DNA of 64,000 bases from contig NZ_FMYZ01000005.1 of assembly GCF_900101625.1 (NCBI RefSeq), positions 434,001-498,000 of the forward strand, read 5' to 3'. The stretch is from Cupriavidus sp. YR651. Lineage in GTDB: Bacteria > Pseudomonadota > Gammaproteobacteria > Burkholderiales > Burkholderiaceae. Position 1 is the first letter of the stretch. Each line of letters starts with the position of its first letter. This document shows positions 28,447 through 36,951 of this stretch, piece by piece. The position numbers and the translations under genes are program-made. The notes beneath the pieces are model-generated. The model did not search any database. It had not been told where the DNA came from and saw nothing but the letters and a program-made list of their open reading frames with translations.

Positions 28447-28485
28447 GGCAATTCGTGTACTTGATTAAGGTGATAAGCCGACCGC

Positions 28486-29367
28486 TCAGGGGGCCAGGAA
28501 GAAATTCCGGGCGATCGCCACCTGGGCCGGATCGACGAACGTCGGCGCATGCCCCACATCGGGGACTTCCACCGACGAAACGTGTTTGCCGCGCGCCACC
28601 ATTTCCGCCACGGTCTCGCGCAGCAGCAGGTCGGACTGCGCACCGCGCACCACCAGCGTCGGCCCCTGGATAGCCTCGAACATCTTCCACAGCGCGGCTT
28701 CGCCCGCCTGCACCATCTCTGGCGTGCTTTCCTTGAAGGGCACGGCCAGCGCGGGATCGTAGTGCAAGCCCCACTCCATCCCCTCCGCAGCCTGCACCGG
28801 CTTGAGAATCGCGGCGTTGAGCTCGCGCCATTGTTCCGGCGTATGACGGCCAAAGGAGGCGCTGATCGTCTGCAGGTAGGCCAGGCCTTCCTCGAACGTC
28901 TTGAAGCGCACCGGCAATCCGAGGTAGGCGCCAATGCGCTCCACCGCCTGGGCAGCAAGCTTCGGGCCCACATCGTTCAGTAGCAGCTTGCGCACCGGTG
29001 ACCTGGGCAGGCTCGCCAGCCCCATGCCGATCAGGCCGCCCATCGACGTACCGAACCAGTCCACCTGCTCGACGTTCAGGCGCGCAATCAGCGTGACCAT
29101 GTCCGACACATATTGCGGCACGACGTAGCGGCGCGGATCCGCCAGCCATTCGGAACGGCCCCGTCCCGCCACATCCGGGCAGACCACGCGGTATTCGTCG
29201 GACAGGGCCTTCGCCACCGTATCGAAATCGCGGCCGGTGCGGGTCAGGCCATGCACGCACATCAGCACGCGCGGATTCGTGGGGTCGCCCCACTCGTGAT
29301 AAGCCATGCGATGCAGGCCTGCGGGACTGATGCACTGAACAAAGCCGAGGCGCGGACTGGAAGACAT
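28486..29367 (-). CDS. Alpha/beta hydrolase
   Basis: A 293-aa alpha/beta-fold hydrolase from MSSSPRLGFVQ, with GGGAG seven or so bases upstream. Nucleophile elbow GTSMGGLIG (Ser in G-x-S-x-G), oxyanion region CVHGLTRTGRDFD, and final His in VPDVGHAPTF. No signal peptide, so cytoplasmic. Substrate unknown. First of the hydrolase-ridA-relA string; divergent from bdhA. Confidence 0.88.
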   Translation of the reverse strand: MSSSPRLGFVQCISPAGLHRMAYHEWGDPTNPRVLMCVHGLTRTGRDFDTVAKALSDEYRVVCPDVAGRGRSEWLADPRRYVVPQYVSDMVTLIARLNVEQVDWFGTSMGGLIGMGLASLPRSPVRKLLLNDVGPKLAAQAVERIGAYLGLPVRFKTFEEGLAYLQTISASFGRHTPEQWRELNAAILKPVQAAEGMEWGLHYDPALAVPFKESTPEMVQAGEAALWKMFEAIQGPTLVVRGAQSDLLLRETVAEMVARGKHVSSVEVPDVGHAPTFVDPAQVAIARNFFLAP

Positions 29368-29460
29368 CTGAACTCCCTGCAGTTCCCCACCGACAGCGTG
29401 ACGGCGCGGAGGTTGAGCGGTGTTAAAAACTGTTGGCGGTACGGCTTTTGGCAAAGCAGG

Positions 29461-29483
29461 ATTGTACGCCCTGCGAGTACAAT
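29461..29483. promoter_or_regulatory. Inverted repeat ATTGTAC-N9-GTACAAT between hydrolase gene and bdhA
   Basis: Perfect 7-bp arms around nine bases, in the divergent intergenic region. Either half reads TACAAT, a good -10 hexamer, in opposite directions, so it may be paired promoters or a regulator site. A related repeat with a shorter spacer lies between scoA and the PAS-LuxR gene. Confidence 0.45.
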
Positions 29484-29528
29484 GCCACAGCACATTGGCG
29501 CACGCGGCCCCTACTGTAGGGTGACCCG

Positions 29529-29572
29529 CTGGCATCCGGCTGGCAACCAACTGGCAACCGACTGACAAGCAG
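29529..29572. repeat. Four imperfect 11-bp tandem repeats upstream of bdhA
   Basis: Four consecutive 11-base units of the form CTGGCAACCRR (29529, 29540, 29551, 29562), the middle two nearly identical and the outer two diverged. Spacing equals about one helical turn, as in direct-repeat operators. The whole 29368-29677 gap (310 bases) otherwise holds the divergent promoters. Confidence 0.5.
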
Positions 29573-29677
29573 CGGGAAGTCCGGCCGGGGAAGGCAGGTC
29601 GCCGCCCGCGCGCGCATCCCGACCGGCCGGCACCGGTGGTCCCGGCCCTTACCGCATTTTCTCCGACGGAGGCTTAC

Positions 29678-30454
29678 ATGCTCAAAGGCAAGACGGCACT
29701 GGTGACTGGCTCGACCAGTGGGATCGGACTCGGCATCGCGCAGGCACTCGCCGCGCAAGGCGCCAATATCATCGTCAATGGCTTTGGTGACGCGGACGGC
29801 GCAAAGGCCGAGATTGCCAAAGCCGGCGGTGGCATTCAGGTGGGCTACCACGGCGCCGACATGAGCCGCGCGGCCGAGATCGAAGACATGATGCGCTACG
29901 CGGAGAAAGACTTCGGTGGCGTGGACATCCTGGTCAACAACGCCGGCATCCAGTTCGTCGCGAAGATCGAGGAATTCCCGGCCGACCGCTGGGATGCCAT
30001 CATCGCCATCAACCTGACCTCCGCATTCCACACCACGCGCCTGGCGCTGCCGTCGATGAAGGCCAAGAACTGGGGCCGCATCATCAATGTGGCTTCCACT
30101 CACGGCCTGGTGGCGTCGGCGGAAAAGTCCGCCTACGTGGCATCCAAGCACGGCATCGTCGGGTTCACCAAGGTCACGGCGCTGGAAACCGCCCAGACCG
30201 GCGTGACCGCCAACGCGATCTGCCCGGGCTGGGTGCTGACGCCGCTGGTGCAGAAGCAGGTGGAAGCGCGCGCCCAGAAGGAAGGCATCCTCGTCGAACA
30301 AGCCAAGCGGGAACTGGTGCTGGAAAAGCAGCCTTCGGGCCAGTTCGTCACGCCCGAGGAACTCGGTGCGCTGGCCGTGTTCCTGTCGAGCGAGGCAGCC
30401 AGGCAGGTGCGCGGTGCCATCTGGAATATGGACGGTGGCTGGGTCGCGCAATAA
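29678..30454 (+). CDS. bdhA: 3-hydroxybutyrate dehydrogenase
   Basis: An SDR of 258 aa oxidising (R)-3-hydroxybutyrate to acetoacetate with NAD. Features: TGSTSGIGLGIAQAL cofactor loop, NNAGIQFV, catalytic Ser in NVASTHG, Tyr-x3-Lys in AYVASKHG, and the QKQVEARAQKEGI lid region typical of bacterial BDH; C-terminus ends NMDGGWVAQ. The ATG follows GGAGGCTTAC, fixing the start (the frame is open upstream). With scoAB 600 bases downstream it forms a ketone-body/PHB monomer pathway. Confidence 0.93.
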   Translation: MLKGKTALVTGSTSGIGLGIAQALAAQGANIIVNGFGDADGAKAEIAKAGGGIQVGYHGADMSRAAEIEDMMRYAEKDFGGVDILVNNAGIQFVAKIEEFPADRWDAIIAINLTSAFHTTRLALPSMKAKNWGRIINVASTHGLVASAEKSAYVASKHGIVGFTKVTALETAQTGVTANAICPGWVLTPLVQKQVEARAQKEGILVEQAKRELVLEKQPSGQFVTPEELGALAVFLSSEAARQVRGAIWNMDGGWVAQ

Positions 30455-30464
30455 GGAAGACGCC

Positions 30465-30947
30465 ATGCATCATCGTCGTCATTTCCTTCGCACGCTGGGT
30501 GCCGGTGCTCTCGCCCTGTCTCCGATCACCAGCGCGCTCGCCCAGGCATCGCGCCCGCTGACTATCGACGTCTACAAGACTCCGACTTGCGGCTGCTGCG
30601 AGGACTGGGTCAAGCATCTGCGCACCAACGGCTTTGCCGTGACCACGCACGACGTCGAGGATACCGGCGTCTACCGCGCACGCTACGGTATGCCCGACCG
30701 CTTCGGGTCGTGCCACACGGGCGTGATCGGCGGCTATGCACTCGAAGGCCACGTGCCGGCAGCCGACATCCGGAAGCTGCTGGCCACAAAGCCCAAGGCC
30801 GTCGGTCTGGCCGTGCCTGGCATGCCGGCCGGATCGCCGGGCATGGAGATAGGACCGCGCAAGGACCCGTTCGACGTGCTGCTGGTCAAGTCCGACGGCG
30901 CCGCATCGGTCTTCTCGAGCTACAACAAGACCAAGGCAAACGGCTGA
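30465..30947 (+). CDS. DUF411 metal-binding protein, exported
   Basis: A 160-aa protein starting ten bases after bdhA. N-terminus RRHFLRTLGAGALALS is a signal peptide, possibly Tat-type (twin Arg). The DUF411 motif follows: VYKTPTCGCCEDWVKHL (Cys 42, 44, 45), then GSCHTGVIGGYALEGHVPA. Family members are periplasmic and often found near copper-handling genes; direct function is not established. Its place behind bdhA is unexpected and may be only positional. A strong terminator follows. Confidence 0.87.
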   Translation: MHHRRHFLRTLGAGALALSPITSALAQASRPLTIDVYKTPTCGCCEDWVKHLRTNGFAVTTHDVEDTGVYRARYGMPDRFGSCHTGVIGGYALEGHVPAADIRKLLATKPKAVGLAVPGMPAGSPGMEIGPRKDPFDVLLVKSDGAASVFSSYNKTKANG

Positions 30948-30975
30948 TTCTCCGGTCACCGCCGGACCGCCATAC

Positions 30976-31013
30976 AAAACGCCCCCGCCGGCTTGCGCTG
31001 GCGGGGGCGTTTT
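30976..31013 (+). terminator. Intrinsic terminator after bdhA-DUF411
   Basis: A perfect 14-bp stem (AAAACGCCCCCGCC and complement) with a ten-base loop, ending in TTTT. Ends the bdhA-DUF411 transcript and, read from the other side, could also stop transcripts coming from scoB. Confidence 0.9.
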
Positions 31014-31039
31014 GCTGACGGCAATCCAGGTTGGCCAAA

Positions 31040-31066
31040 CTGTGTCGACAACCTAAGTCGACACAG
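31040..31066. repeat. Perfect inverted repeat CTGTGTCGAC-N7-GTCGACACAG
   Basis: Ten-base perfect arms around seven bases, 20 bases beyond the scoB stop. There is no T-run on either side, so it is not a typical intrinsic terminator. It could be an RNA end-stabilising hairpin or a protein site. Confidence 0.6.
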
Positions 31067-31085
31067 CTTGACCAGGGAGACCGCC

Positions 31086-31724
31086 TCAGATCAGCGTTGC
31101 GCCGGTCTTCGACTGGATCTCTTCGCGGCTGACGCCGGGAGCGGTTTCCACCAGCTTCAGGCCATCCGAGGTCACGTCAATGACGCCCAGGTCGGTGATG
31201 ATGCGGTTGACCACGCCCACGCCGGTCAGCGGCAAGTTGCAGTCCTTGAGGATCTTGATGTCTTCGGTGCCGTCCTTCTTCTTGGCGGTGTGCTCCATCA
31301 ACACCACGACCCTGCCGACGCCTGCCACCAGGTCCATCGCGCCGCCCATGCCCTTGACCATCTTGCCCGGAATCATCCAGTTGGCCAGGTCGCCGCGTTC
31401 GCTGACCTGCATCGCGCCCAGGATGGCCAGGTTGATATGGCCGCCGCGGATCATCGCGAAGGAGTCGGCCGACGAGAAGATCGACGAACCTGCCAGCGTC
31501 GTCACCGTCTGCTTGCCGGCGTTGATCATGTCAGCGTCAACCTCGTCCTCGGTCGGGAACGGTCCGATGCCCAGCAGGCCGTTTTCCGACTGCAACCACA
31601 CTTCCATGCCGTCCGGCACATGGTTGGCCACCAGCGTCGGCAGGCCAATGCCCAGGTTGACGTAGAAGCCGTCCTGCAGCTCGCGCGCCGCGCGCGCCGC
31701 CATTTCGTCACGTGTCCATGCCAT
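31086..31724 (-). CDS. scoB: 3-oxoacid (succinyl-CoA) CoA-transferase subunit B
   Basis: A 212-aa CoA-transferase beta subunit starting [15 protein letters not shown], with the hallmark [10 protein letters not shown] (catalytic Glu in the Ser-Glu-Asn-Gly motif) and [14 protein letters not shown]. With ScoA it transfers CoA from succinyl-CoA to acetoacetate, feeding it to acetyl-CoA. The start is fixed by homology and by GGAGAGACATC upstream. It follows scoA by 11 bases. Confidence 0.95.
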   Translation of the reverse strand: MAWTRDEMAARAARELQDGFYVNLGIGLPTLVANHVPDGMEVWLQSENGLLGIGPFPTEDEVDADMINAGKQTVTTLAGSSIFSSADSFAMIRGGHINLAILGAMQVSERGDLANWMIPGKMVKGMGGAMDLVAGVGRVVVLMEHTAKKKDGTEDIKILKDCNLPLTGVGVVNRIITDLGVIDVTSDGLKLVETAPGVSREEIQSKTGATLI

Positions 31725-31735
31725 GATGTCTCTCC

Positions 31736-32434
31736 TTACTTGGCACGCACGGTGCGCTGTTCGATGCGTTTTTCGGGGGTGGCGTTCAGCACCAGGCGCT
31801 GCACGAAGATGCCCGGCGTGTGGACCTCGTCCGGGTCCAGCTCGCCCGTCTCGACGATATGTTCCACCTCGGCCACCGTGATCTTGCCAGCCATCGCGCA
31901 CATCGGGTTGAAGTTGCGGGCGGTGCGACGGAAGACCAGGTTGCCGGCCTTGTCGGCCTTGTACGCCTTGACCAGCGCGACGTCGGCGGTCAGCGACCGC
32001 TCCATCACATATTGCTGGCCATCGAATTCGCGGATTTCCTTGCCGTCGGCAACGATGGTGCCCACGCCGGTCTTGGTGAAGAAGGCCGGGATGCCCGAAC
32101 CGCCGGCGCGCAGCTTTTCAGCCAACGTGCCTTGCGGCGTGAAATCCAGCTCAAGCTCGCCCGCCAGGTACTGGCGCTCGAATTCCTTGTTCTCGCCCAC
32201 GTACGACGAGATCATCTTCTTGATCTGGCGGGTGGCCAACAGCAGGCCAAGGCCGAAACCGTCGACGCCGGCGTTGTTGGAAATGCAGGTGAGCTGCTTG
32301 GCGCCGCTGTCGCGCAGCGCGGCGATCAGCGCTTCCGGGATGCCGCACAGCCCGAAGCCGCCCACGGCGATTGTCTGGCCGTCTTTTACGACGCCCGCGA
32401 GCGCCTCGGCGGCGCTGGCGTAGACCTTGTTCAT
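31736..32434 (-). CDS. scoA: 3-oxoacid (succinyl-CoA) CoA-transferase subunit A
   Basis: A 232-aa alpha subunit: [19 protein letters not shown], glycine-rich [13 protein letters not shown], then [20 protein letters not shown] and [19 protein letters not shown], all typical of the CoA-transferase family I alpha chain. GGAGCAAAT precedes the ATG. Divergent from the PAS-LuxR gene across a 195-base gap containing an inverted repeat. Confidence 0.95.
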   Translation of the reverse strand: MNKVYASAAEALAGVVKDGQTIAVGGFGLCGIPEALIAALRDSGAKQLTCISNNAGVDGFGLGLLLATRQIKKMISSYVGENKEFERQYLAGELELDFTPQGTLAEKLRAGGSGIPAFFTKTGVGTIVADGKEIREFDGQQYVMERSLTADVALVKAYKADKAGNLVFRRTARNFNPMCAMAGKITVAEVEHIVETGELDPDEVHTPGIFVQRLVLNATPEKRIEQRTVRAK

Positions 32435-32527
32435 ATTTGCTCCTTCCTCGGTAGTCCCGTGGAGATATCCCCTGCGGGTAATCCCTCGACGTTCTGCCCC
32501 CGCATGCCCGGTGGGCCACGCGGGGAA

Positions 32528-32543
32528 ATTGTAACGGTACAAT
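32528..32543. promoter_or_regulatory. Inverted repeat ATTGTA-ACGG-TACAAT between scoA and PAS-LuxR gene
   Basis: Perfect 6-bp arms with a four-base spacer, 93 bases before scoA and 86 bases before the regulator gene. The dyad is suitable for a dimeric regulator; either half can also act as a -10 hexamer (TACAAT). Confidence 0.5.
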
Positions 32544-32629
32544 CGGCGGTCAGTAGCCGTCCGTTGCCGACCGACAGCATACGTCAACGGGTGCCGGCAA
32601 CGCCATTACGTAAAAGTACATAAGGGACA

Positions 32630-33175
32630 ATGCCCCCCATCGACTACCAGACCGCTTTCCAGCTGGCGCCCGTCGGGCTGGTGCTGTCGCGCGCCCGCGT
32701 GATCGAGGATTGCAACGACGAGGTCTGCCGGATCTTCGGCACGACGCGCGAAGCGCTGGTCGGCGAATCGTTCCAGGTGCTCTACCCCACCGCCGACGAA
32801 TTCGAGCGCACCGGCGCGCGCATCGTGCCGATCATGAACACCCGGGGCATGTATTCGGACGAGCGGATCATGAAACGCGCCGGCGGCGAACTGTTCTGGT
32901 GCCACGTCACGGGCCGCGCGCTGGACCGGCGCGAGCCGCTGGGCGCAGGCATCTGGACATTCGAAGACTTGTCGCAGAAGCGTCCGGTGACGGCGGAACT
33001 GACCGCCCGGGAGCGCGACATCGCCGCGCAGCTGGTGGAGGGCAAGACCAGCAAGCAGATCGGCAAGCTGCTGTCGATCAGCCCGCGCACCGTGGATATC
33101 TATCGCGCGCGGCTGATGAAGAAGTACGGGGCCCACACGGTGGTGGACCTGGTGCAGCGGCTGGTCAACCACTGA
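32630..33175 (+). CDS. PAS domain LuxR-type transcriptional regulator
   Basis: A 181-aa regulator: PAS fold at about residues 8-115 (FQLAPVGLVLSRARVIEDCNDEVCRIFG, given in part here as a family hint) and a LuxR helix-turn-helix at 120-180 (LTARERDIAAQLVEGKTSKQIGKLL, then SPRTVDIYRARLMKKYGA). There is no receiver domain, so it senses a ligand or redox state through PAS. AAGGG precedes the ATG. Divergent from scoAB and so its likely regulator; this is inference from position. Confidence 0.88.
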   Translation: MPPIDYQTAFQLAPVGLVLSRARVIEDCNDEVCRIFGTTREALVGESFQVLYPTADEFERTGARIVPIMNTRGMYSDERIMKRAGGELFWCHVTGRALDRREPLGAGIWTFEDLSQKRPVTAELTARERDIAAQLVEGKTSKQIGKLLSISPRTVDIYRARLMKKYGAHTVVDLVQRLVNH

Positions 33176-33190
33176 CCCCAGGCAGCTGGA

Positions 33191-33592
33191 TTACACCGCG
33201 ATCAACGCGCGGATGGCCTCCGGCACCGGCACGGATTTCTCCGCCGCGTAGTCGCACCACACCACCTTTGCTCCGCCCTCGGCCCAGACCACGTCGGGCA
33301 GGTCCGTGCGGCGGATCTCCATGCGCGTCTCGAAGCTCGTTCGACCCAGGTTGCCCGCATACACGCGGCATTCGATATCGCCCGGAAAGCGCAGCTGCTT
33401 CAGGAATGTCATGTGGGCGTTGATGATGACCGGCCCGTGGCCGTTGGCATCCTTGCCGCTGCGGCCAAGCGAGGAGAACCACTCGATCCGCGCCTGCTCC
33501 AGGTACTGGAAATAGACGGTGTTGTTGACATGGCCCATGGCGTCCATGTCGCCCCACCGGATGGGCATGACGTGCGTGAAGACGTGTTTCAT
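33191..33592 (-). CDS. Acyl-CoA thioesterase, 4-hydroxybenzoyl-CoA type hot-dog fold
   Basis: A 133-aa hot-dog-fold protein (MKHVFTHVMPIRWGDMDAMGHVNNTVYF) with the catalytic Asp in the RWGDMDAMGHVNN loop, as in YbgC/4-HBT enzymes. It hydrolyses acyl-CoA thioesters; chain specificity cannot be told. It lies 53 bases behind the TRAP solute-binding gene in the same direction and may be the last gene of that operon. Cytoplasmic. Confidence 0.9.
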   Translation of the reverse strand: MKHVFTHVMPIRWGDMDAMGHVNNTVYFQYLEQARIEWFSSLGRSGKDANGHGPVIINAHMTFLKQLRFPGDIECRVYAGNLGRTSFETRMEIRRTDLPDVVWAEGGAKVVWCDYAAEKSVPVPEAIRALIAV

Positions 33593-33645
33593 CGGCAATT
33601 CCTCAGGCGCCGCCCCGCCATTGCAGCCGGCCGGCGCCCTGCTCC

Positions 33646-34674
33646 TTAACGCTTGGTGATCGCCGTTTCGGCCTTCGCCACCAGGTCGGTGCCGATTTGC
33701 TTCTTCCACTTGTCGTAGACCTTGGTGGTCGCCTTGCGGAAGGCTTCATGCTCGGCCGGGGACAACTGGGTCACCTTCACACCGTGCTGCTCCATGTCCT
33801 TCCACGCCGGAGCACCGGCCTCCACCAGCCCCTTGCGGGCCAGCGCGATTTCCTGCTTGCCGGCATCGATAGCGGCCTGCTTCACGATCTCGCGGTCAGC
33901 CGGCGTCCAGCTTTCCCAGATCTGCTTGTTGACCACGAAGATCAGCGGGTCGGCCACATAGCCCCATGTCGTCACGTACTTCTGCCCCACCGTGTACAGC
34001 TTGGCGGCGGCAAACACGCTCTGCGGGTTCTCCTGGCCATCCACGGCGCCGGATGCCATGGCCGGCTGCGCATCGGCCCAGCTCATCTGCGTCGGATTGG
34101 CGCCGAGCGCGTTGAAGGTCTCGATGTACAGCGGCGACCCCACCACGCGCAGCTTCAGGCCCTTCAGATCCTCGGGCTTGCGGATCTCATGCTTGGAGTT
34201 GGACACCTCGCGGAAGCCGTTCTCGCCCCAGGCCAGCGGCACCACGCCAGCCTTCTCCAGCGTGGCGAAGATCGACTTGCCCACGTCGCCCTGCGTCAGC
34301 GCGTCCAGCGCCTTGTAGTCGGGCATCAGGAACGGCAGCGAGAACAGGTTCAGTTCCTTGACCTGCGGCGACCAGTTGATGGTCGAGCCCACGGCCATGT
34401 CGATCACGCCCTGGCGGATGGCCGAAAACTCGCGCGTCTGGTCGCCGGCCACCAGCGATGTGCCCGGATACAGCTTGATGTTGATACGGCCGCTGGTGCG
34501 CTGGCGCACCAGGTCCGCCCAGATCTCGCCGCCCTTGCCCCACGGGAAGGCGGGGCCGAGCACGAGCGACATCTTGTATTCGGACTTGTAGGTCTGCGCC
34601 ATCGCGCCAGCCGGCGCCAGCGCGGCGGCGGCAATGGTGGCGGCAACGGACAACATCAGAGCACGGCGTTTCAT
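33646..34674 (-). CDS. dctP: TRAP transporter solute-binding protein DctP
   Basis: A 342-aa periplasmic protein: signal peptide (RRALMLSVAATIAAAALAPAGAMA, cleavage after AMA), then the DctP fold with GAVDGQENPQ and the conserved Arg in KGLKLRVVGSP (organic-acid carboxylate contact). It binds a substrate, probably a carboxylate, and hands it to DctQM. AGGAG precedes the ATG. It follows dctM after about 55 bases. Confidence 0.92.
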   Translation of the reverse strand: MKRRALMLSVAATIAAAALAPAGAMAQTYKSEYKMSLVLGPAFPWGKGGEIWADLVRQRTSGRINIKLYPGTSLVAGDQTREFSAIRQGVIDMAVGSTINWSPQVKELNLFSLPFLMPDYKALDALTQGDVGKSIFATLEKAGVVPLAWGENGFREVSNSKHEIRKPEDLKGLKLRVVGSPLYIETFNALGANPTQMSWADAQPAMASGAVDGQENPQSVFAAAKLYTVGQKYVTTWGYVADPLIFVVNKQIWESWTPADREIVKQAAIDAGKQEIALARKGLVEAGAPAWKDMEQHGVKVTQLSPAEHEAFRKATTKVYDKWKKQIGTDLVAKAETAITKR

Positions 34675-34729
34675 TTGGGAATCTCCTCTTTTCAGTCTTG
34701 TGGTACGTCGATCGTGATGAATGACTCGG

Positions 34730-36034
34730 TCAGTAGCCCAGATACTCGGGCAGCCAGGTCGCCAGCGGCGGATAGGCCAACACCATCAGCATCGCGATGA
34801 ACATCGCGAGCAGCATCCAGATCACCCAGGGCACGGTTTCTTCCATGCGCACCCGGGCGATCCGGCAGGACACCATCAGGTTCACGGCCAGCGGCGGCGT
34901 GAACTGGCCGAGCGCCACCTTCAGCGTCAGCACCACGCCGAACCACACCGGGTTCCAGTGGAATGCCGTGGCAATCGGCAACAGCAGCGGCACGAAGATC
35001 AGGAAGATGGAGATGCCGTCCAGGAACATGCCCACCGTCATCAGCAGCAGCACGATCAGCGCCAGCACGCCGTATTCGCCCAGACCCGAGTGCGCGATGG
35101 CGTTGGCCAGCGGATCGATCACGCCCAGCGTGGACAACGCGTAGGCAAAGATGCCGGCCAGCGCCACGACCAGCAGGATGACCGCGGACGTCTCGGCCGC
35201 TTCCTGGAAGATCACGAACAGGTCGCGCATGCCGATGCTGCGATAGATCACCATGCCGACGAACAGGCCGTAGACCACGGCCACCACGGCGGCCTCCGTG
35301 GGCGTGAACCAGCCGGCACGCATGCCGCCCAGAATCAGGAAAGGCGCCACCAGGCCCCACGCGGCTTCACGCAGGCTCTTCCAGAACGGCGGACGCGGCA
35401 GCCCGGCTTCGATATGCCCCATGTTGTGCTTGCGTGCCAGCCAGACCGCCGGCACGATCAGCGCCACGCCGGCCAGGATGCCGGGGATCATGCCCGCCGC
35501 GAACAGCGCCGGCACCGAGGCGCCCGGGACCAGCACGCTGTAGATGATGAAGGCCACCGACGGCGGGATCAGGATGTCCGTTGCAGCCGCCGCACCGACC
35601 ACCGCGGCGCTGTACGAGCCCGGATAGCCCGCGCGCGACATCGCCGCGATCATCACGCCGCCCACGGCGGCCGCGTTGGCAGGCCCGGAGCCCGAGATGC
35701 CGCCCAGGAACATCGCCACCAGGATCGCCACCAGCGGCAGCATGCCCGGGCCACGCCCGACGATGGCGATGGCAAAGGTGACCAGCCGCTGCGCCACACC
35801 GGAGCGGTCGAAGATCGACCCCACCAGCACGAACATCGGAATCGCCAGCAGCGGGTACTTGGCCAGCCCGGCGTAGAAGTTCTGCGGCACGGCCAGCAAG
35901 CCGAACATCTGCGTATCGAGGTTGGACAGGCCGATGGCAACCAGTCCGCCCAGGCCCAGCGATACGCCAATGGGCACGCCCAGCAGCATCAGACCGATAA
36001 AGACAACGAACAGGACAATGGCGACCAGCGTCAT
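34730..36034 (-). CDS. dctM: TRAP transporter large permease DctM
   Basis: A 434-aa membrane protein with about 12 helices and typical DctM segments (LLGVPIGVSLGLGGL, PMFVLVGSIFDRSG, GGISGSGPANAAAVGGVMI). It forms the sodium-driven elevator with DctQ. The ATG overlaps the dctQ stop by four bases, so the two are coupled. Confidence 0.94.
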   Translation of the reverse strand: MTLVAIVLFVVFIGLMLLGVPIGVSLGLGGLVAIGLSNLDTQMFGLLAVPQNFYAGLAKYPLLAIPMFVLVGSIFDRSGVAQRLVTFAIAIVGRGPGMLPLVAILVAMFLGGISGSGPANAAAVGGVMIAAMSRAGYPGSYSAAVVGAAAATDILIPPSVAFIIYSVLVPGASVPALFAAGMIPGILAGVALIVPAVWLARKHNMGHIEAGLPRPPFWKSLREAAWGLVAPFLILGGMRAGWFTPTEAAVVAVVYGLFVGMVIYRSIGMRDLFVIFQEAAETSAVILLVVALAGIFAYALSTLGVIDPLANAIAHSGLGEYGVLALIVLLLMTVGMFLDGISIFLIFVPLLLPIATAFHWNPVWFGVVLTLKVALGQFTPPLAVNLMVSCRIARVRMEETVPWVIWMLLAMFIAMLMVLAYPPLATWLPEYLGY

Positions 36035-36717
36035 GGCGCGCCCTCCCCGTTAGCCCCGTTAGCTCCGTTCGATGCCGGCGAGCCGGTCGCCCCATGCGCA
36101 TGCAGGGCACGAAGCGCGCGGACGTTGCGCAGGGCCAGTGCCAGCGCGCGCAGGGCGATCGCCAGTGACAGCACAGGCAGCCAGACCGAGTACCACCAGC
36201 TTGGCACGCCGATGCCCGGCGAGGTTTCGCCGAATGTGTACTCATCCCACGTGACGCGTGCACCAAGCACCGCCAGTGCCAGGAACATCACCGCCACGGC
36301 CACGGCCGAAACGATGGCCAGCCGCTTCTGCCGCGCGGCGCTGCCACGTTCGAAGAAGAATTCGATGCGGATATTGCGATCGCGCGCCACGGCGGCGCTG
36401 CCGGCCACCAGTGCCAGCACGATCATCAGGAAGACCGAGAATTCCTCGGTCCAGGCAAATGATTCATCGGTGAAATAGCGGACCACCACGTTGGCGAACG
36501 TAATGGCCACCAGCAGCACCATGACGATCACGCCGATCCAGTCCTCGATGCGCGGCGAAAAGCGGAATTCGCTGTCGCGCGCTTCGTCGCCTGCTTCGGG
36601 AATCACCACCGATTCGACGACGTGTTGCGACACGGCCTCGCGCCGTGCCTCCCTGTCTGGCTCCATCTCCCCGGCCTCCGGTCCGGTCCGCTCGGGCCCT
36701 TGCGGCCGCCGCGGCAT
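36031..36717 (-). CDS. dctQ: TRAP transporter small permease DctQ
   Basis: A 228-aa protein with four membrane helices (residues about 60-80, 95-115, 135-155, 170-195) and the conserved FTDESFAWTEEFSVFLMI region. It is longer than usual because of a charged N-terminus of about 55 residues and an Ala/Gly/Asn tail; a start at Met18 (36666) is possible. First gene of dctQ-dctM-dctP-thioesterase. Confidence 0.9.
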   Translation of the reverse strand: MPRRPQGPERTGPEAGEMEPDREARREAVSQHVVESVVIPEAGDEARDSEFRFSPRIEDWIGVIVMVLLVAITFANVVVRYFTDESFAWTEEFSVFLMIVLALVAGSAAVARDRNIRIEFFFERGSAARQKRLAIVSAVAVAVMFLALAVLGARVTWDEYTFGETSPGIGVPSWWYSVWLPVLSLAIALRALALALRNVRALRALHAHGATGSPASNGANGANGEGAP

Positions 36718-36951
36718 TTCTTGTTTATGTATGTAATGACTTCATTCGAAGTCAAAGCGGATTATGCCAATTCTGGCGCCCCGCGCCGAGACCGCCCTGG
36801 TGGGCAAGACATTCGGGAATCGCGGATCCCTCTGACTGGCGCCATGCCCAAGGGGACCGGATAAGCCCTGGACATTCACGCGCCACGCCCCGCCGCGCGC
36901 TTGTGGCGCGCATCGCGGGGCGGACGGACCCTGTTGAAATTCGGGAAAAAG

